Source of the DNA: Lonicera japonica
Taxonomy: Eukaryota > Streptophyta > Magnoliopsida > Dipsacales > Caprifoliaceae
Direction of reading: 5' to 3'
DNA: 64,000 nucleotides
NCBI GenBank assembly: GCA_021464415.1
Contig: CM038468.1
Location: 36,692,969-36,756,968 of the forward strand
A program made the position numbers and the translations under genes. The number at the start of each line of letters is the position of its first letter. Position 1 is the first letter of the stretch. This document shows, one piece after another, positions 1 to 12,400 of the stretch. The notes under the pieces were generated by a model. The model was not told where the DNA came from. It saw only the letters and a list, made by a program, of their open reading frames with translations, and did no database searches.

Positions 1-17
1 CATACACTACCAAAATA

Positions 18-224
18 CTCCCTACCTTCCGAGTAAAGAGTCCATGTTTGACTTTCACATTTTCTAAGAGTGCACTAATTTCATCACAATCAACGGTTTT
101 GAACAAAACTTGTTTCCTACCGTGAATTTTGGTACATTGATTAGGTTCTAAAATAGGAAAGTGGACTCTTAATTTAGGACAACCTGGAAAGGAATGATGG
201 ACTCTTAATTTGGGACAAAGGGAG
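18..224. mobile_element. Stowaway-like MITE in ERD2 intron 1
   Basis: The 207-bp segment begins ctccctacc and ends aaagggag, and is flanked by TA on both sides (16-17 and 225-226), the target duplication of Tc1/mariner-type Stowaway MITEs. Inside it are the phrases gagtccatgtttgac and ggactcttaatttgggac, which recur in similar elements at 13395 and 57318. It lies in the first intron of the minus-strand ERD2 gene. Confidence 0.7.
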
Positions 225-434
225 TATGAATCAATACCGATTTTTCTGTAGTAGCAAGGCTTCACATTTGCATCAACTGGCCCATTTGTAGTAACATCTT
301 CCATTTCAAGAATTCTGAACAGAATGAATTCTTATTCTAACAGTCTGCATTTGTGAGTTTTATAATATCATTGCACTCTCGTGGTGTTTATATCTATTCA
401 TCCTACTTAATACCCTGATTCAGACTCCAGTTTT

Positions 435-958
435 ATTCAAATATTATGATACCAAGAGTTTAGGTTTTCCTAATACACAGCCAAAGAAGATCTATAAGTA
501 TCAAAAGTATTAACCTCTCATTCTGGAATTAAAACGCCAAGTCAACCGAAAACCATTTCTAATTAAGCATAGCAATTTCAGCAACCCCACAAAATTAAGT
601 CAAACCCACTTTCTGATGCACCAAACTACTTTATAAATTCTCCAAAAATTATTCATTCAAAAGCTATACATTCCCCAAAAACCTAATGCAATAATTATTC
701 AAATATTATGATACCAAGAGTTTAGGTTTTCCTAATACACAGCCAAAGAAGATCTATAAGTATCAAAAGTATTAACCTCTCATTCTGGAATTAAAAAGCC
801 ATGTCAACCGAAAACCATTTCTAATTAAGCATAGCAATTTCAGCAACCCCACAAAATTAAGTCAAACCCACTTTCTGATGCACCAAACTACTTTATAAAT
901 TCTCCAAAAATTATTCATTCAAAAGCTATACATTCCCCAAAAACCTAATGCAATAATT
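435..958. repeat. 262-bp tandem duplication (2 copies) in ERD2 intron 1
   Basis: Positions 435-696 and 697-958 are two head-to-tail copies of one 262-bp unit. By eye they differ at only two positions (aaaacgccaag versus aaaaagccatg), so the duplication is recent. The following 959-1215 carries two shorter, decayed relatives that keep the phrases aaccccacaaaatta and cattcccc.aaaacctaatgcaata, so the unit arose from older repeats of about 130 bp. No coding potential was seen. Confidence 0.92.
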
Positions 959-1348
959 GAGCTACAATTTCTGAGTGCCGAAATTAACTTTTCTAGAACC
1001 CCACAAAATTAAATCAAATCAAATTTCCAACAAAGCAAATCACTTCATATGGTCCTCTAGAAATTCTTCAATTGAATCTATACATTCCCCCAAAACCTAA
1101 TGCAATAAGCTACAATTTCCCAGTACCCGCAATAACTTTCCTACAACCCCACAAAAATTACCTAATATCCAATTAGTAACCAACCAAATTACTTCATAAA
1201 TCCCTCTAGAAATTATCCAAATAAGAAAAGGGGGTACAATCCCTCAATGCACAAATACAAAAGGTACATACCCATTTCATTACAGATAACAAAAGAGCAT
1301 AAATGAAGAAACAATCAAACATAAATGAGAAATGATATCTTTACTTAC

Positions 1349-1439
1349 CAGCACAAGATTTAATGGTGTGAATCTTGAGAAGCAAAACAAGAACACTGGC
1401 CAAATGGGTCATATCCCCAGCTAATCTGAATATATTCAT
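1349..1439 (-). CDS. ERD2: ER lumen protein-retaining receptor (ERD2/KDEL receptor), first coding exon, partial
   Basis: Read on the minus strand from the ATG at 1439, the exon encodes MNIFRLAGDMTHLASVLVLL followed by KIHTIKSCA and the first base of the next codon (91 nt, 30 codons plus 1). This is the characteristic N-terminus of ERD2, the seven-helix Golgi receptor that binds K/HDEL signals and returns escaped ER proteins in COPI vesicles. It contains the start of the first membrane helix. The exon ends at a consensus donor, g|gtaagt. No later exon was found down to position 1, so intron 1 exceeds 1.3 kb and the remaining roughly 185 residues lie outside the window. A TATA-like tataaaa on the minus strand (1608-1614) and a leader without upstream ATGs agree with this start. 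Family assignment is firm; which paralog it is cannot be told. Confidence 0.93.
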
Positions 1440-1607
1440 CTTTGCTGTTCTTGATATAGTAAGATTTTATTTTATGTTTATGGATCAACCGGAGAATGCT
1501 AAATGTTTGTGCCCTAATTTCCAACAGATCTGCCCCGGAGAAAAACAGATCTCCGATTGATCCTAACCCTTTGGAGATGAGAGAATTGTAATAACGGTAA
1601 GATTTGG

Positions 1608-1614
1608 TTTTATA
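1608..1614 (-). promoter_or_regulatory. Putative TATA box of ERD2
   Basis: The minus strand reads cttataaaacc about 170 nt upstream of the ERD2 start codon. Transcription beginning around 1580 would give a leader of about 140 nt. That leader holds a short inverted repeat built on cagatc/gatctg (roughly 1527-1553) and no upstream ATG. Confidence 0.45.
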
Positions 1615-1833
1615 AGAATTATAAAAAATGGAGTGAAATTTGTTTTGGGGTTAAGGAAAATGAGACGTGCGGGTAATGTTGAATAGTTAACTGCAAAAAA
1701 TATGAGTGAGATTTGTTTTTATGATAAAATATAAAATATTAGAGCTGTGTTTGGATGAAATGAAAATAAGGGTTTCAATTTTGAGATTGGGTTATCATAG
1801 AGTTGAATATATTTGGATGGATAGTTAAAAATT

Positions 1834-2209
1834 GGGCGGTGTTATTTATATTCTTAATTTCTGTCACAAACACAATTATCTAAAATTTAATTAAAAACAT
1901 ATTTTAATATCATTTTATTTATCACAAAAACTCATTTTCATTGCTTGATTTTAGATGAGTTTTTAGTAACACACTTTTCTCATGTAAGTCGAGTTTATGT
2001 AAGCACACTCACCTCTCATTAGGCGAGCTTTATTTGAAAAACACTCAAGTCATCTATTGCCTTATGTTAGGCGAGTTATTACAAACAAACTCTTCTCAAA
2101 TTGAGAGAGCATTTGCATATGCACTCACCTCTTATTAAACGAATTTTAAGGGTGTTTGTGACAGTGATAATATTTGTGACAAAAATGACGGGTGTAAATA
2201 ACACCGCCC
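1834..2209. mobile_element. hAT-type MITE (376 bp) upstream of ERD2
   Basis: The ends are inverted repeats, gggcggtgttattta at the left and taaataacaccgccc at the right. They are flanked by an identical 8-bp duplication, taaaaatt (1826-1833 and 2210-2217). Eight-base duplications point to the hAT superfamily. The interior carries several short phrases of the type aggcgag and cacctcttatta. There is no coding capacity. It lies about 220 bp beyond the ERD2 TATA box, in its promoter. A decayed relative appears near 63294. Confidence 0.87.
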
Positions 2210-2262
2210 TAAAAATTTGATGGTTGAAATGTAAATAGTAGTATTTATCTTAATGTGTAAGA

Positions 2263-2395
2263 TTTGAGTCTTGGTTCATGTGATAAAAGTGTGGCAATGC
2301 ACAAACGTAATCGAGATTCGATTTTTGTCTCCTGCTCCTTCCTTTCATCGAACCTTGGATTTACGCCACTTATATCAATAAAAAAAGAAAGAAAG
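2263..2395 (+). mobile_element. SINE-like retroposon
   Basis: The segment runs from a degenerate A-box-like stretch (gttcatgtgataaaagtg) to a B-box-like gagattcgatttttgtctc. An A-rich tail (aaaaaaagaaagaaag) follows after about 70 bases. The same arrangement recurs at 7184-7304, which suggests one tRNA-derived SINE family. Target duplications were not identified, so the limits are approximate. Confidence 0.4.
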
Positions 2396-5300
2396 TATAT
2401 ATCCGAATGAGTTTTCGTCAAATTTAAGTTTTATTACTCCGTTTGATAACAAAATAAAAAAATTATATTAAAAACAAATTATTTGTGTGAGAAGTAAAAT
2501 AAGTTAAGTAATTCATTTACTCATAAAAATAAATATGAGATGAAGTGCATTTCACTACATTACTCAACTTATTTTTTATCTTCTCATACAAGTTAATTAT
2601 TTTTATTGTTATTTTTCATCATGTTATAAAAAGAAGCCTGCTTGTCATAATTTAAATTCTATAAATTTCAACTAACGGTTCAGATAGGTTATCTAAATTT
2701 TAACTAACGGTTTAGATTTACTCTTTCAATCCTGGAGTGATTAGGAGAGTGAGATGTTTAATTTTGCGTTGAATTCTTACTTTGGTATTGACATGTGGAT
2801 TTCAACATATAAAAATCTCTAATTTGCGATCATGTTCATGGATTAAGTCTCGTGGATTACAAGTACTACATTAATTTTCTTCAACTATTGTAACATTAAT
2901 TTGTTTAAGATTAAGTGAAGTGGTTTAGTGATAAGAATAGTTTTCATCCTACATTGTGTAGGAGTTTAAACCCATGCAACTTATCTCCTTGCCCTAATCA
3001 CTAGTCTAAAAAACTGTGTTTGTTAGTTTGTTCTAAAGAAGGAAAAAAGATCATTTAGAACATCCACAATTGTAAATTTAGCTTGTATATTAAGAAAAGT
3101 AAATATACGTAGTTGGTTGTTAACATAGTAGTTTAGAAAAATAACTATAGTATTAGGTAAAAATGATATCTAATAATTTATTGTGTGGTGTGATTAAGAG
3201 GGAAAGAAAAAAAAAAGGCATATGGGATTGAGAAAAAGAAACTCTTAAACACATTACCCAAATGCATTTGAAACTCTCTCACACATTTGTGTAATGTGTT
3301 TGACTCTCAAACGTAAAACTAATGCATTTCACAAATGCATATGTTACTACGTAATATGGAACATAATTTTACCTCCTCGCTACTGCATATACAATTAGGG
3401 TAAATTTACCCTACCTCTTTGAACCATTATACCATACGCATTTCACAAATGCATATAGCAACAAACTTAGCCGGACTTAAGTCTAGCATTTAAGTATATT
3501 AACTATCCTTTAAAATAATATTTTATCCTATCAATCCTCACTGTTATATACGTTAATAGAGTAAATTTACACTACTTCCCTTACCTAAATCATTGTGCAT
3601 TCTCTTAGTTATGTTCATATTATATCCATCACTATCCCACCCACAGACAAAACCAGAATAGACAATTCTGCTTCCCAGTACAAACCCCTCCTTTTGTTTA
3701 GGCAAATGGACAGATTGGGTGGCTTTGGGCAGGCCTCAGAGACTTGTGGATTCATTTTTGTTGGGTAATTAGATTTGTGCTCAAATTAAATTGGGCTGGG
3801 TTTGACTCGAGTTGGGCTGACCAACCCGATTATTTCAAAATAATAATTTATTCTTATATTTTTTTTCACTCCTTCCAGATTTTTACCAACTAATAATTAC
3901 ACGTATATATGTTGGACAATAGCTTTATAATTTAATTTTGGTGAAAATAAATTAGTTATAAATAAAATAGTTAAAATTATGAAGCATGAGAATAATTACA
4001 TGAATATAATTAAAGGTAGAAAATTTATCGAATTTTGCGATCAATGTTAGTATTGGACATTATGTTCTTAAAACAGTTTCGCTCCCGTTACGGTGCTGAC
4101 AGATTCATGAACATTGTCTCGCAAGATACAACTATTGCCATGTGCTTAAAAAGTATTCTAATAAGTACGCTCTAACAAATCGATAATCATTTGACTCTCA
4201 CACTAGACTCAAAGAATATAGTGGAACGAACTTGAAGAATTGGATAAGCAAGTTCAATTATTACAAATGTAGCGAAAGAATGTTTATATAGAAATTCAAG
4301 TAACTATTTGAAAAGGTTGTTACTCTTTAGAAAAGACACATTTTTTAAAGTGTGATACGTTTCTTCTTAGAAGGCACTTAATTATATTATAAAACCATGT
4401 CTCTTCCCAAAAATATATTATCTAATTGCCAATTAATATATTCCTTCATAATTCATATCAAGTTTCTTTAAAATTAAATTAATTTTCACTCACGGTATTA
4501 AATTATTAATATTTAATCAATAGTTCCAACGATATATATAGGTCTCGTTGGACAAACCGTAATTAAAGATGAAAATGAGTATCTTATTTTCCAATTCAAC
4601 ATATTCTCATATTTGGTTGTTAATTTACTTGAATTTAAATTGGGTAAGCGAGTATTATGGAATATGAATTCCCAACATTTTTGGGTACCTCAATCCCGCC
4701 AACCATCATGTTTTGTAGTAAAATACCAAGGGTTTATTTTTATTTATTTTTTTTTTTTTTTTGTTAGTTAATTACACATGCATATATTGATTCTTTAAAA
4801 TAGTAAATTAGAACATAATATTTGGAAAAAATAATTTTGTAAGTCACTTATTTTTATTCTATTTCAAGTCATATAATTATAATAGTCTAATTATAAAGGG
4901 ACAATGAATCACTTCCAATAAAAGTTAAGTACTATTCTTTTTTTATAACAAAATATAGTTATTTTAAAATTATAAAATGAGACTTTTTAGTTAAATTGAT
5001 AAAAAGAATTAAAAAGAATACAGAGCAATGAATAAGATTATATTTTATCATAAAAACTAAAGAATATGAAAAAAGGGAATTATTTCCTGTATGATAAACG
5101 TTATATATATATATTTTTCTTTTGGAAACAAAAGAAAGAGTTGATTTTAACAGTATAAATAGAGTAATTTTTAATTTTTACTTAAAATACTTTATGAATA
5201 ATAGTAAAGACTACTAATAAATTTAAATTTGTATTAAACGATTATTATTGTCAACAATACAGATATTAGTAAAAACTCTATTTTTATTATGATTGCTCGG

Positions 5301-7183
5301 AATGACGTTCATTATAATTTTTAGAAATGTAATTTTTTAGAGTAACCAAATATCGGGTCTGAGATTACTGATAATAGAAATGATAGACTGCGTATTATTA
5401 GAAATAGCATATTAACATAACCAATTTTATTTTGCGTTATTTTAATCAAAATGAGGCCTTTCAGTAAAAGAAAAAAAAATGATTAGTCATTAAAAACCAT
5501 GTCTATGTGGACTTAATCCAATTTGAGTCATCATCAACGATAATTACTTTCGCAAAAAAACAAAAGGCTAAATGCTTCATTTTGATGGAAGAAACAAATT
5601 CCAAAATTTGAACTTATCATTAATAAACAAAAGTAGATTATAAATAAATGTGGAAAGAGTCTAATTTAATGTATTGTGTTATTCAAAAGAGTACTAATAT
5701 TCAGAAATTCACGTATATAACAATTTAATGTACGAACTGATCGCTTTAAAATGAGCTATTCTAATTTTAATAAGAGCTTTTTAATTTAAAATCATTGTTA
5801 ATTTTTCGTAAAATAATTATCGCAAAAGGGAAAAGATAATTAGTAAAAGGATTTTTTTTATATGAAACAATTATGAGATTCGGCGGTTATTTAAAAAAGA
5901 GAAGAACGAAGGAGAGGTCGAACCTTGGCGGACTATGTGATTGCTCATCCACTCTTAATCATTAATAAGAATTATTAAAAATATTTATCTTTTCGTAAGT
6001 CAAACTTGTACAATTACATTAAAAATAATTAAGTAATAATAAGTTAATGGCTTGAGGTACTCAAATCTAATATCTCCGAGGCTCCAACTTTGAGAAAATT
6101 TTATTTTTTAATATAAGGCGATAATTTTTACAACACAACTTTTTTTTAAAATGTAATTTTTTTTTCCACACAAGTATGATTAACAAATTCACAATCACCA
6201 CAATAAGTAAACGTATAACCACCACACTAAAAGTGGAACATATTTTGACAAAAAAAAAGTTTTTACCAATAGAAAACCTATAATAACCATCTTCTTGTGA
6301 AAAAACCTTATGGTAAATGTAATAATCTTCCAAGTAATTAACACTTTTATCCTGTAAAGACCTGTCTTATTTTTGCTTTATTGTCTTTATATATTTATTT
6401 GCTCACATAAAACCTAAAGGTTTAAATAATATTTCAATTTAGTCCAGTTGTAGATGTCCCTTAAAATACACATGTATATTACATGTACGTTCCCCCGAAA
6501 CCAAAGATATATTTAACTCTTTAAATTCTATGCTCATTAGTTAATTTTGTTGTAATATTGATAAAATTTTTAAAACACAAGTACCAATTAAAGAAATAAA
6601 GTTAAAATTTTAGAAAATTAAATACATATTTTATCTTTGAAAAATAGTCACATGACGCACACTTGTGATAAACAGTTTTTTAACGAGGCATCTATAATTA
6701 GACTAAATAAAACAATGTCTAAATATTAAAGTTTAATGTGAGTAAATTAAAATATTAGGGACAAAAGTGAGACACAAGTTTTAAGGGGCAGAAGTGTTAA
6801 TAACTTCAAGTCCCCAATTCTCGTGCTCATCGAAACATGGGCACTCGGCCCGAGAATATGCCCTTTCACTTGAAAATATGCTCAAGCATATTCTTCAAAA
6901 CCTAGGCAAGTAGGCAACTATTCAAATTAATTCGACCAAAGCTCTCAATTTTGCTACAAAAAGACATGTACTACCCCCGAATCTAGTTAGTGACACCTTT
7001 AGTTACGTCTCTTTGGATATATATGTTGGTCAGCGATATATGTAATAGCAATAGGTGTAATATCGCTAGTAGAAATTAGTCGAGCTGCGCGAAAGATGGT
7101 CCGAACACTTCGTGCAAGGAGCAAAATAATATATATATATATATGATTCTATGTCAAGATAAATATTGGCGTATTATAAGATT

Positions 7184-7304
7184 TCGGTTCTAGTTTAAGT
7201 GGTAAAATTGTGATGATTTATACGGGTAATTAAGATTCGATTTTCGTCTCTTGTCCCCTTCTCAAGAACTATCCAGATTTATCTATAGCTTGTACTTAAA
7301 AAAC
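7184..7304 (+). mobile_element. SINE-like retroposon, second copy
   Basis: It shares with the copy near 2263 the order ggttc..gtttaagtggtaaaa (A-box-like), a middle with atg..aatta, and aagattcgattttcgtctc (B-box-like). It ends in a short A run (cttaaaaaac). The two copies are clearly related but diverged. Boundaries are by eye. Confidence 0.4.
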
Positions 7305-8777
7305 TAATATTAGAGTATTATAAGTGCACCTTTACTTTTGTTTCAAATACTACAATTATTTTAAACACCCAAACTTGATTGATTTACTTAAGCACACCAT
7401 GTGTTACAAAAAAATTGTTGATTGTTTTGCATTTTCTTGGTGATATGTTACCGATTTGGTGTATTAGTGTCGGCGACGTGTGACCGAGATATAGACACAA
7501 TCTTAAAATATATGCCACCGCAAAAAATATATTGGGAATCAATGGCCGAGTTGGTAATAACCTGCCAAAATGTACTCACATACTCGACAATAGGTTACTA
7601 AAATAATATATACTTTACTCGACGTAGTTTTTGAGATAAAAATATTAAGTGCTCTTATCAAGCTCCTAATACATATTTTTTGAAGTATATATGTATCTTA
7701 TATGACACAATTTTTAGACAATGTGTACGTCCACTTGACACAATTATTTTTTGTCCATATATAGCCTTTAAAAGATGGTCTCGAATGGTTATGTTTTACA
7801 AAATTTTCTCTACTTTTCATTTATTTTATTTAAATATATATATATATATATATAAAATTGGTTCTTGTTTAATAAACATCGGCGAGTAGCGCATCAAAAA
7901 AAATATATATATATATATATATCGACGAATACCCTTTAAAAGTATAAATTATATTAAAATTGAGTTTGTGAATTAGAAATAATATATTCTGTAGTAAGAA
8001 AAAGAAAAGCACAATACACAAATGTTCTGATCATTACATTGTGACATCATATACGTATTGTCTATGACTTTTGATCTCTACATGTGAGAAGTGTAATACT
8101 GTAATATACAATGTATAAATGAAACCACAATAAAGTGGCTTAATAGATAGTCGCCTTTGGTTTAAAAATTAGGTTCGACTGATAACTTTCTAAATTGAAT
8201 TTCGACAGATGCAAAATTTTTAATAGTTAGCAGTTGGCATCCTCATTGAAAATGATTAATAGAAGTGCGCAAAAATTGGTTTGATATAGACCAAAAAAGA
8301 CAATGTACAAATGAAGGCTCATACCAAGTCATATACACAAGGAGATAAACAAGCCGTTGGAAATCATTTTTTTACTTTTGACTGTCTATTATCCACCAAC
8401 AATATATTAAATCCGATTCATTCTATGAATCCTTTGGAAATACAAAATACTAATTAATTTCCAAAGTTGTCACCAAAGAGATACTCGATCCGTATATCTA
8501 TCCGATTTGAAACTTGAAGAATTGTTGGATGTACCGTGACATTAATCTAATTTTATTGATGGCAAATGGATCGAATTGGTAAATATCCTTAATGAGATCA
8601 TATTCAAATCGAATTTAGCTAATAGTTCGATAAATTGAGAAGCCTAGGTGAAGGTGCAATAATTCTAGACAAATATAAATATACAATATAAAAACTAATA
8701 TAAAAATTAACATATCAAATATTAAAATTTTATCATAAGTTATTATAACTAATAAATAATTTATAATGTTAAATATT

Positions 8778-9071
8778 GGCGGCCGCTATTTACACACCAA
8801 CAAACATTTAGTAATACTTTATTTTTCATTTGTCCGATATCAAGTGAATAAGTATATATTCATCGCTCGATGACAAGCGAATAAATGCATCTTACTTGCT
8901 TGATGACAAGCGAGTAAAAATTTTAAAGCCTTACTCGCTTGTCATTGAGTGAATAACATACACTTATTTATTTATCATTAAACAAGTTAACATATATTTA
9001 TTCACTTATTATCGAACGAATAAAATATAAAATCAAATCAAATAATTATTAGTGTGTAAATAACGGCTCCC
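8778..9071. mobile_element. hAT-type MITE (294 bp) in the proximal promoter of the phosphatase gene
   Basis: The left end ggcggccgctatttacacac pairs with the right end gtgtgtaaataacggctccc as an imperfect inverted repeat. Both sides carry the 8-bp duplication taaatatt (8770-8777 and 9072-9079). The interior contains several direct and inverted copies of a motif like cttgatgacaagcgagtaa, so it can fold extensively. It resembles the 1834-2209 element at its ends (ttattta), suggesting a related family. Its right end is only about 57 bp from the phosphatase TATA box. Confidence 0.88.
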
Positions 9072-9128
9072 TAAATATTTATGTCTCAGTAAAAATAACA
9101 CCACGAAGGTGCGGTCATGTGGGCACCA

Positions 9129-9136
9129 CTATATAG
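9129..9136 (+). promoter_or_regulatory. Putative TATA box of the purple acid phosphatase gene
   Basis: The sequence ctatatag lies about 350 bp upstream of the start codon in the context accactatatagagag, and would give a leader of roughly 325 nt. A second candidate, ctatatatatatac near 9362-9375, would give a leader of about 85 nt. The sequence alone does not decide between them. Confidence 0.5.
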
Positions 9137-9456
9137 AGAGTCGCGTGTGGGGGGAATTGGAATACAAGCAAACATCACTCGCAATAATCACCCCACTACT
9201 GTATTTCAGTTTGAAAAACACACGAGAACTCCAACGCTCTCCTCTTTTTAGTATTTTTTCCGCAGACCCACTAATACCATTCAATCTCCGATTAAAGAAA
9301 AACCTTACCATTCTCATTTTCAGATTCTTCCCTTTTAAACAAACACACTTCCTTTTCCATCGCTATATATATATACACACACATAACACTCATAAATACA
9401 CAGCACAAAAATTCTTGGGCAAATTATTTTTATTACTCTATTTTGTAATTTGGGTT

Positions 9457-9476
9457 ATGAATATATGATGATTTAA
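9457..9476 (+). promoter_or_regulatory. Two overlapping minimal upstream ORFs before the phosphatase start
   Basis: Just before the main ATG at 9486 there are two three-codon frames in different phases: atg aat ata tga (9457-9468) and atg atg att taa (9465-9476). They overlap each other and end 9 nt before the main start, which itself has a good context (G at -3, G at +4). Such minimal uORFs can lower translation by stalling or reinitiation; that effect here is inference. Confidence 0.5.
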
Positions 9477-9485
9477 GCCCTAGGA

Positions 9486-12400
9486 ATGGCCTTGAACTTG
9501 ATGAATTTTATTGGGTTTGCTTTTTTGATCGTATTGGGAATTGTGATGGTAAAAGGGGACATACCAACTACCCTTGATGGACCCTTCAAGCCAGCGACTG
9601 TACCTTTGGATGACAGATTTAGGGGACAAGCTACTGATTTACCGGACACTGATCCTCGGGTACAAAGGACTGTTACAGGATTTGAGCCTGAGCAAATTTC
9701 TGTTTCACTCTCTTCTGCTTCTGATTCTGTTTGGATTTCTTGGATTACAGGTATTTATTTATTGTTACTTTTTCATTTGATTTTTGTTCCTTTGATTGAC
9801 ATATATAAATTGCATATTTTATTTTTTTTGAGCAAACTTGCACTGTTACATCGAGGAGGGGGATTAATGTTTAGGGTGAGAGGATAAGTTTGGTAATTTC
9901 AAATACGAGTGGGATCATAGAAGTCATTTATCACCCGGATAATCCACTTGTTCAATATGCATATTAGGTTGAAGTTTATCTTTCTATGTTTTTTCGATTT
10001 TAAATATATTTTAATCCTTTGAAGTTTATCCTAGTGTCATTTAGTCTATGAAGTTTTAATTTCGTCAAATTTCTAAAAATAAGTTATTAAGTAATTTCAT
10101 ATACCATTGCTACACTCTTGGTAAACTATAAACTAGAGGAACTATGCATTTGACATGGACATGTAAACTATGCCTCGTGTTCTAATGTGCCTCTTAAGCC
10201 TATAAATTGTTCGCGTCATTTTAAAATGACCCTTCCATCCAATTGCACTGTTAAATCTAATAAAATAAACCCATGTGCGAGGTACTGACTGATTTTAAGG
10301 GTAAAATGGTCTATTTAAATAGAAACTCCACTTTCCCTCCATATTTGTGGGGCCAAGTACATGAAATGACAAATTCAAATTTAACCCCATCCTCTGTTTT
10401 CCCTTTTTACAGTGTTAATATAGCAGCTCAATTGTATATTTGGTGCCATTTTATGGAGGAAAAATGAGTTTCTATTTAAATGGACCATTTTACCCTTAAA
10501 ATCAGTCATGCCTTGCACATGTGATCATTCTGTCAGACTGAAATAGCTTCATTGGATGGAACTGACTATTTTGAAACACAGTTAATAGTTTAAGGGGTTC
10601 TTTCTAAAGTTTAAGAGCCATTTTAGAATGTGGGTCTTAATTCAAAAGCCGCAGTTAATAGTTTAAGGGATTCTTTCTAAAGTTTAAGAGCCATTTTGGA
10701 ATGTGGGTCTTAATTCAAAGGCCAAATGCGTAGTTTAGTCTTATCTAATAAACCATGATGTAAGATGTTGTTGGAAGTTCAACACATCTCTTTAAAATGT
10801 TTGACTTTAGAACTGGCTCCCTTGTGTAATATATTGAAATTGGGTTAGTTGTTTCCTTGAGTTGACGTGTCAGTTGTGTCTTATTGTGGTCATCTAATAA
10901 TCCAAGCGATTCTTGATATATATATTTTGTCACCAGTAGGGGTCCCTCCCTTCAACACCCTTGTAAGGATGGTCTACATGGGTCACAACTATTTTCTCTC
11001 TCTTAAATTTGGCTATAAGGGTTGTACCACTACCGCGTACTATTGGATTTTGGTCATTAATTAATTTTTGTTACATTGCAACGTCTAATGGATCATCCTC
11101 CAAACCGGCAAAGCTTCACCCATTAACTAATAATTTCTTAACAATGTGTTGTGTCTATTTTAACCAATTATAACTGTTTTTAGAGATTCTATAAGAGTAA
11201 TGCTACACATCTCGAATTATTTCCAATGTCTTTCGCTTAATAATTACTTAAAATATTGAGATTTATCTACATGCAGGGGTTGTTGAATAAAGAAAAGGTT
11301 CGGATTGACACAAAACAGAACAAAAACATAAGATGATAGTTCCGTTTTGCATATTGTTGGAAATGTGTGAAGAATCGTTTACTTCTCTTGTTCTGAATTA
11401 TGTCAATGGGAAAAGAAATAAAAAGGTCATGAACTCCTTATCCACTTTTGTCCCTACAATGTAAGATGTGGGGAATGGTAAGGTTGATGCAGACATAACA
11501 TTTGACATTTTTTTTGGACAAAGTTCTTGTCCACTTTAGTAGTCGACATCATTTACTAATTAGATTTTACACAAATTTTAAAATTAGACGAACTCAAGAT
11601 GGCTAAGTGAATTCATGTGCAGCAGCCAGCAAGTGAGTTGTCGCACTTGTTTTGATTGCCCTCCAACAAGCCATTAAAATGTGGGATACTTCTACAAAAA
11701 GGACAAACAATACACGTGAATTTATATGTGTTTATATGTTACATAACTATGGCATAGAGTTTGTCATTATTTTAGTCGAAAATTAGGAATCAAAATTGTA
11801 AAATTTCAAAAGATCCATTTAAGAATACCTTGCAAATAATAAACATTGAGTGAATATTTATATGAACGGCAATTTCAGATATTGACATAATATCGTGAAG
11901 TTCTAGCAAACATACCGTACGTATGTCGATACGTGTATAAACATGTACGCATATTTGTGAATGTAATATATTTATGTACATAATTAAGTAAGTACCATGA
12001 TCACTGTTCGATCTCCCCTGCATTAGCACCTATTTAGGATTATCTTGTTAACCCTTCTTTTACTTTAACATTTATAATATTTCGTTCAATTCAATTTATA
12101 CTCCAGTGGCATGCTCAATAAGCTAGTATTTGTAGCTTACATGTAGGCAAGTATTAAACTGCGTATTCAACAAATTTTACTGATGAGCGAAAATGTATTT
12201 GCAGGGGAATTTCAAATTGGGGGCAACATAAAACCTTTGAATCCTCAAACTGTAGCAAGTGTTGTGCATTATGGGAGATTAAGGTTTCCATTGTCTCATA
12301 AAGCAGAGGGTCATTCTCTTATTTACAATCAATTATATCCTTTTGAAGGCCTTCATAATTATACTTCCGGCATTATACACCATGTCCGTCTTACAGGTAT

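Larger units (their letters stand above)
2218..8769. other. Gene-free AT-rich intergenic region between ERD2 and the phosphatase
   Basis: No credible coding exon was seen on either strand. The stretch is AT-rich with several (AT)n runs (near 7130, 7835 and 7905), two SINE-like segments annotated separately, and short repeats such as catttcacaaatgcatat near 3320-3450. The small open frames, for example around 6067-6333 and 7680-7889, are low-complexity and resemble no family I know. Confidence 0.7.

Noticed and set aside
1375..1560. Plus-strand 61-codon open frame at the left edge
   Set aside because: It is antisense to the first ERD2 exon and its leader.
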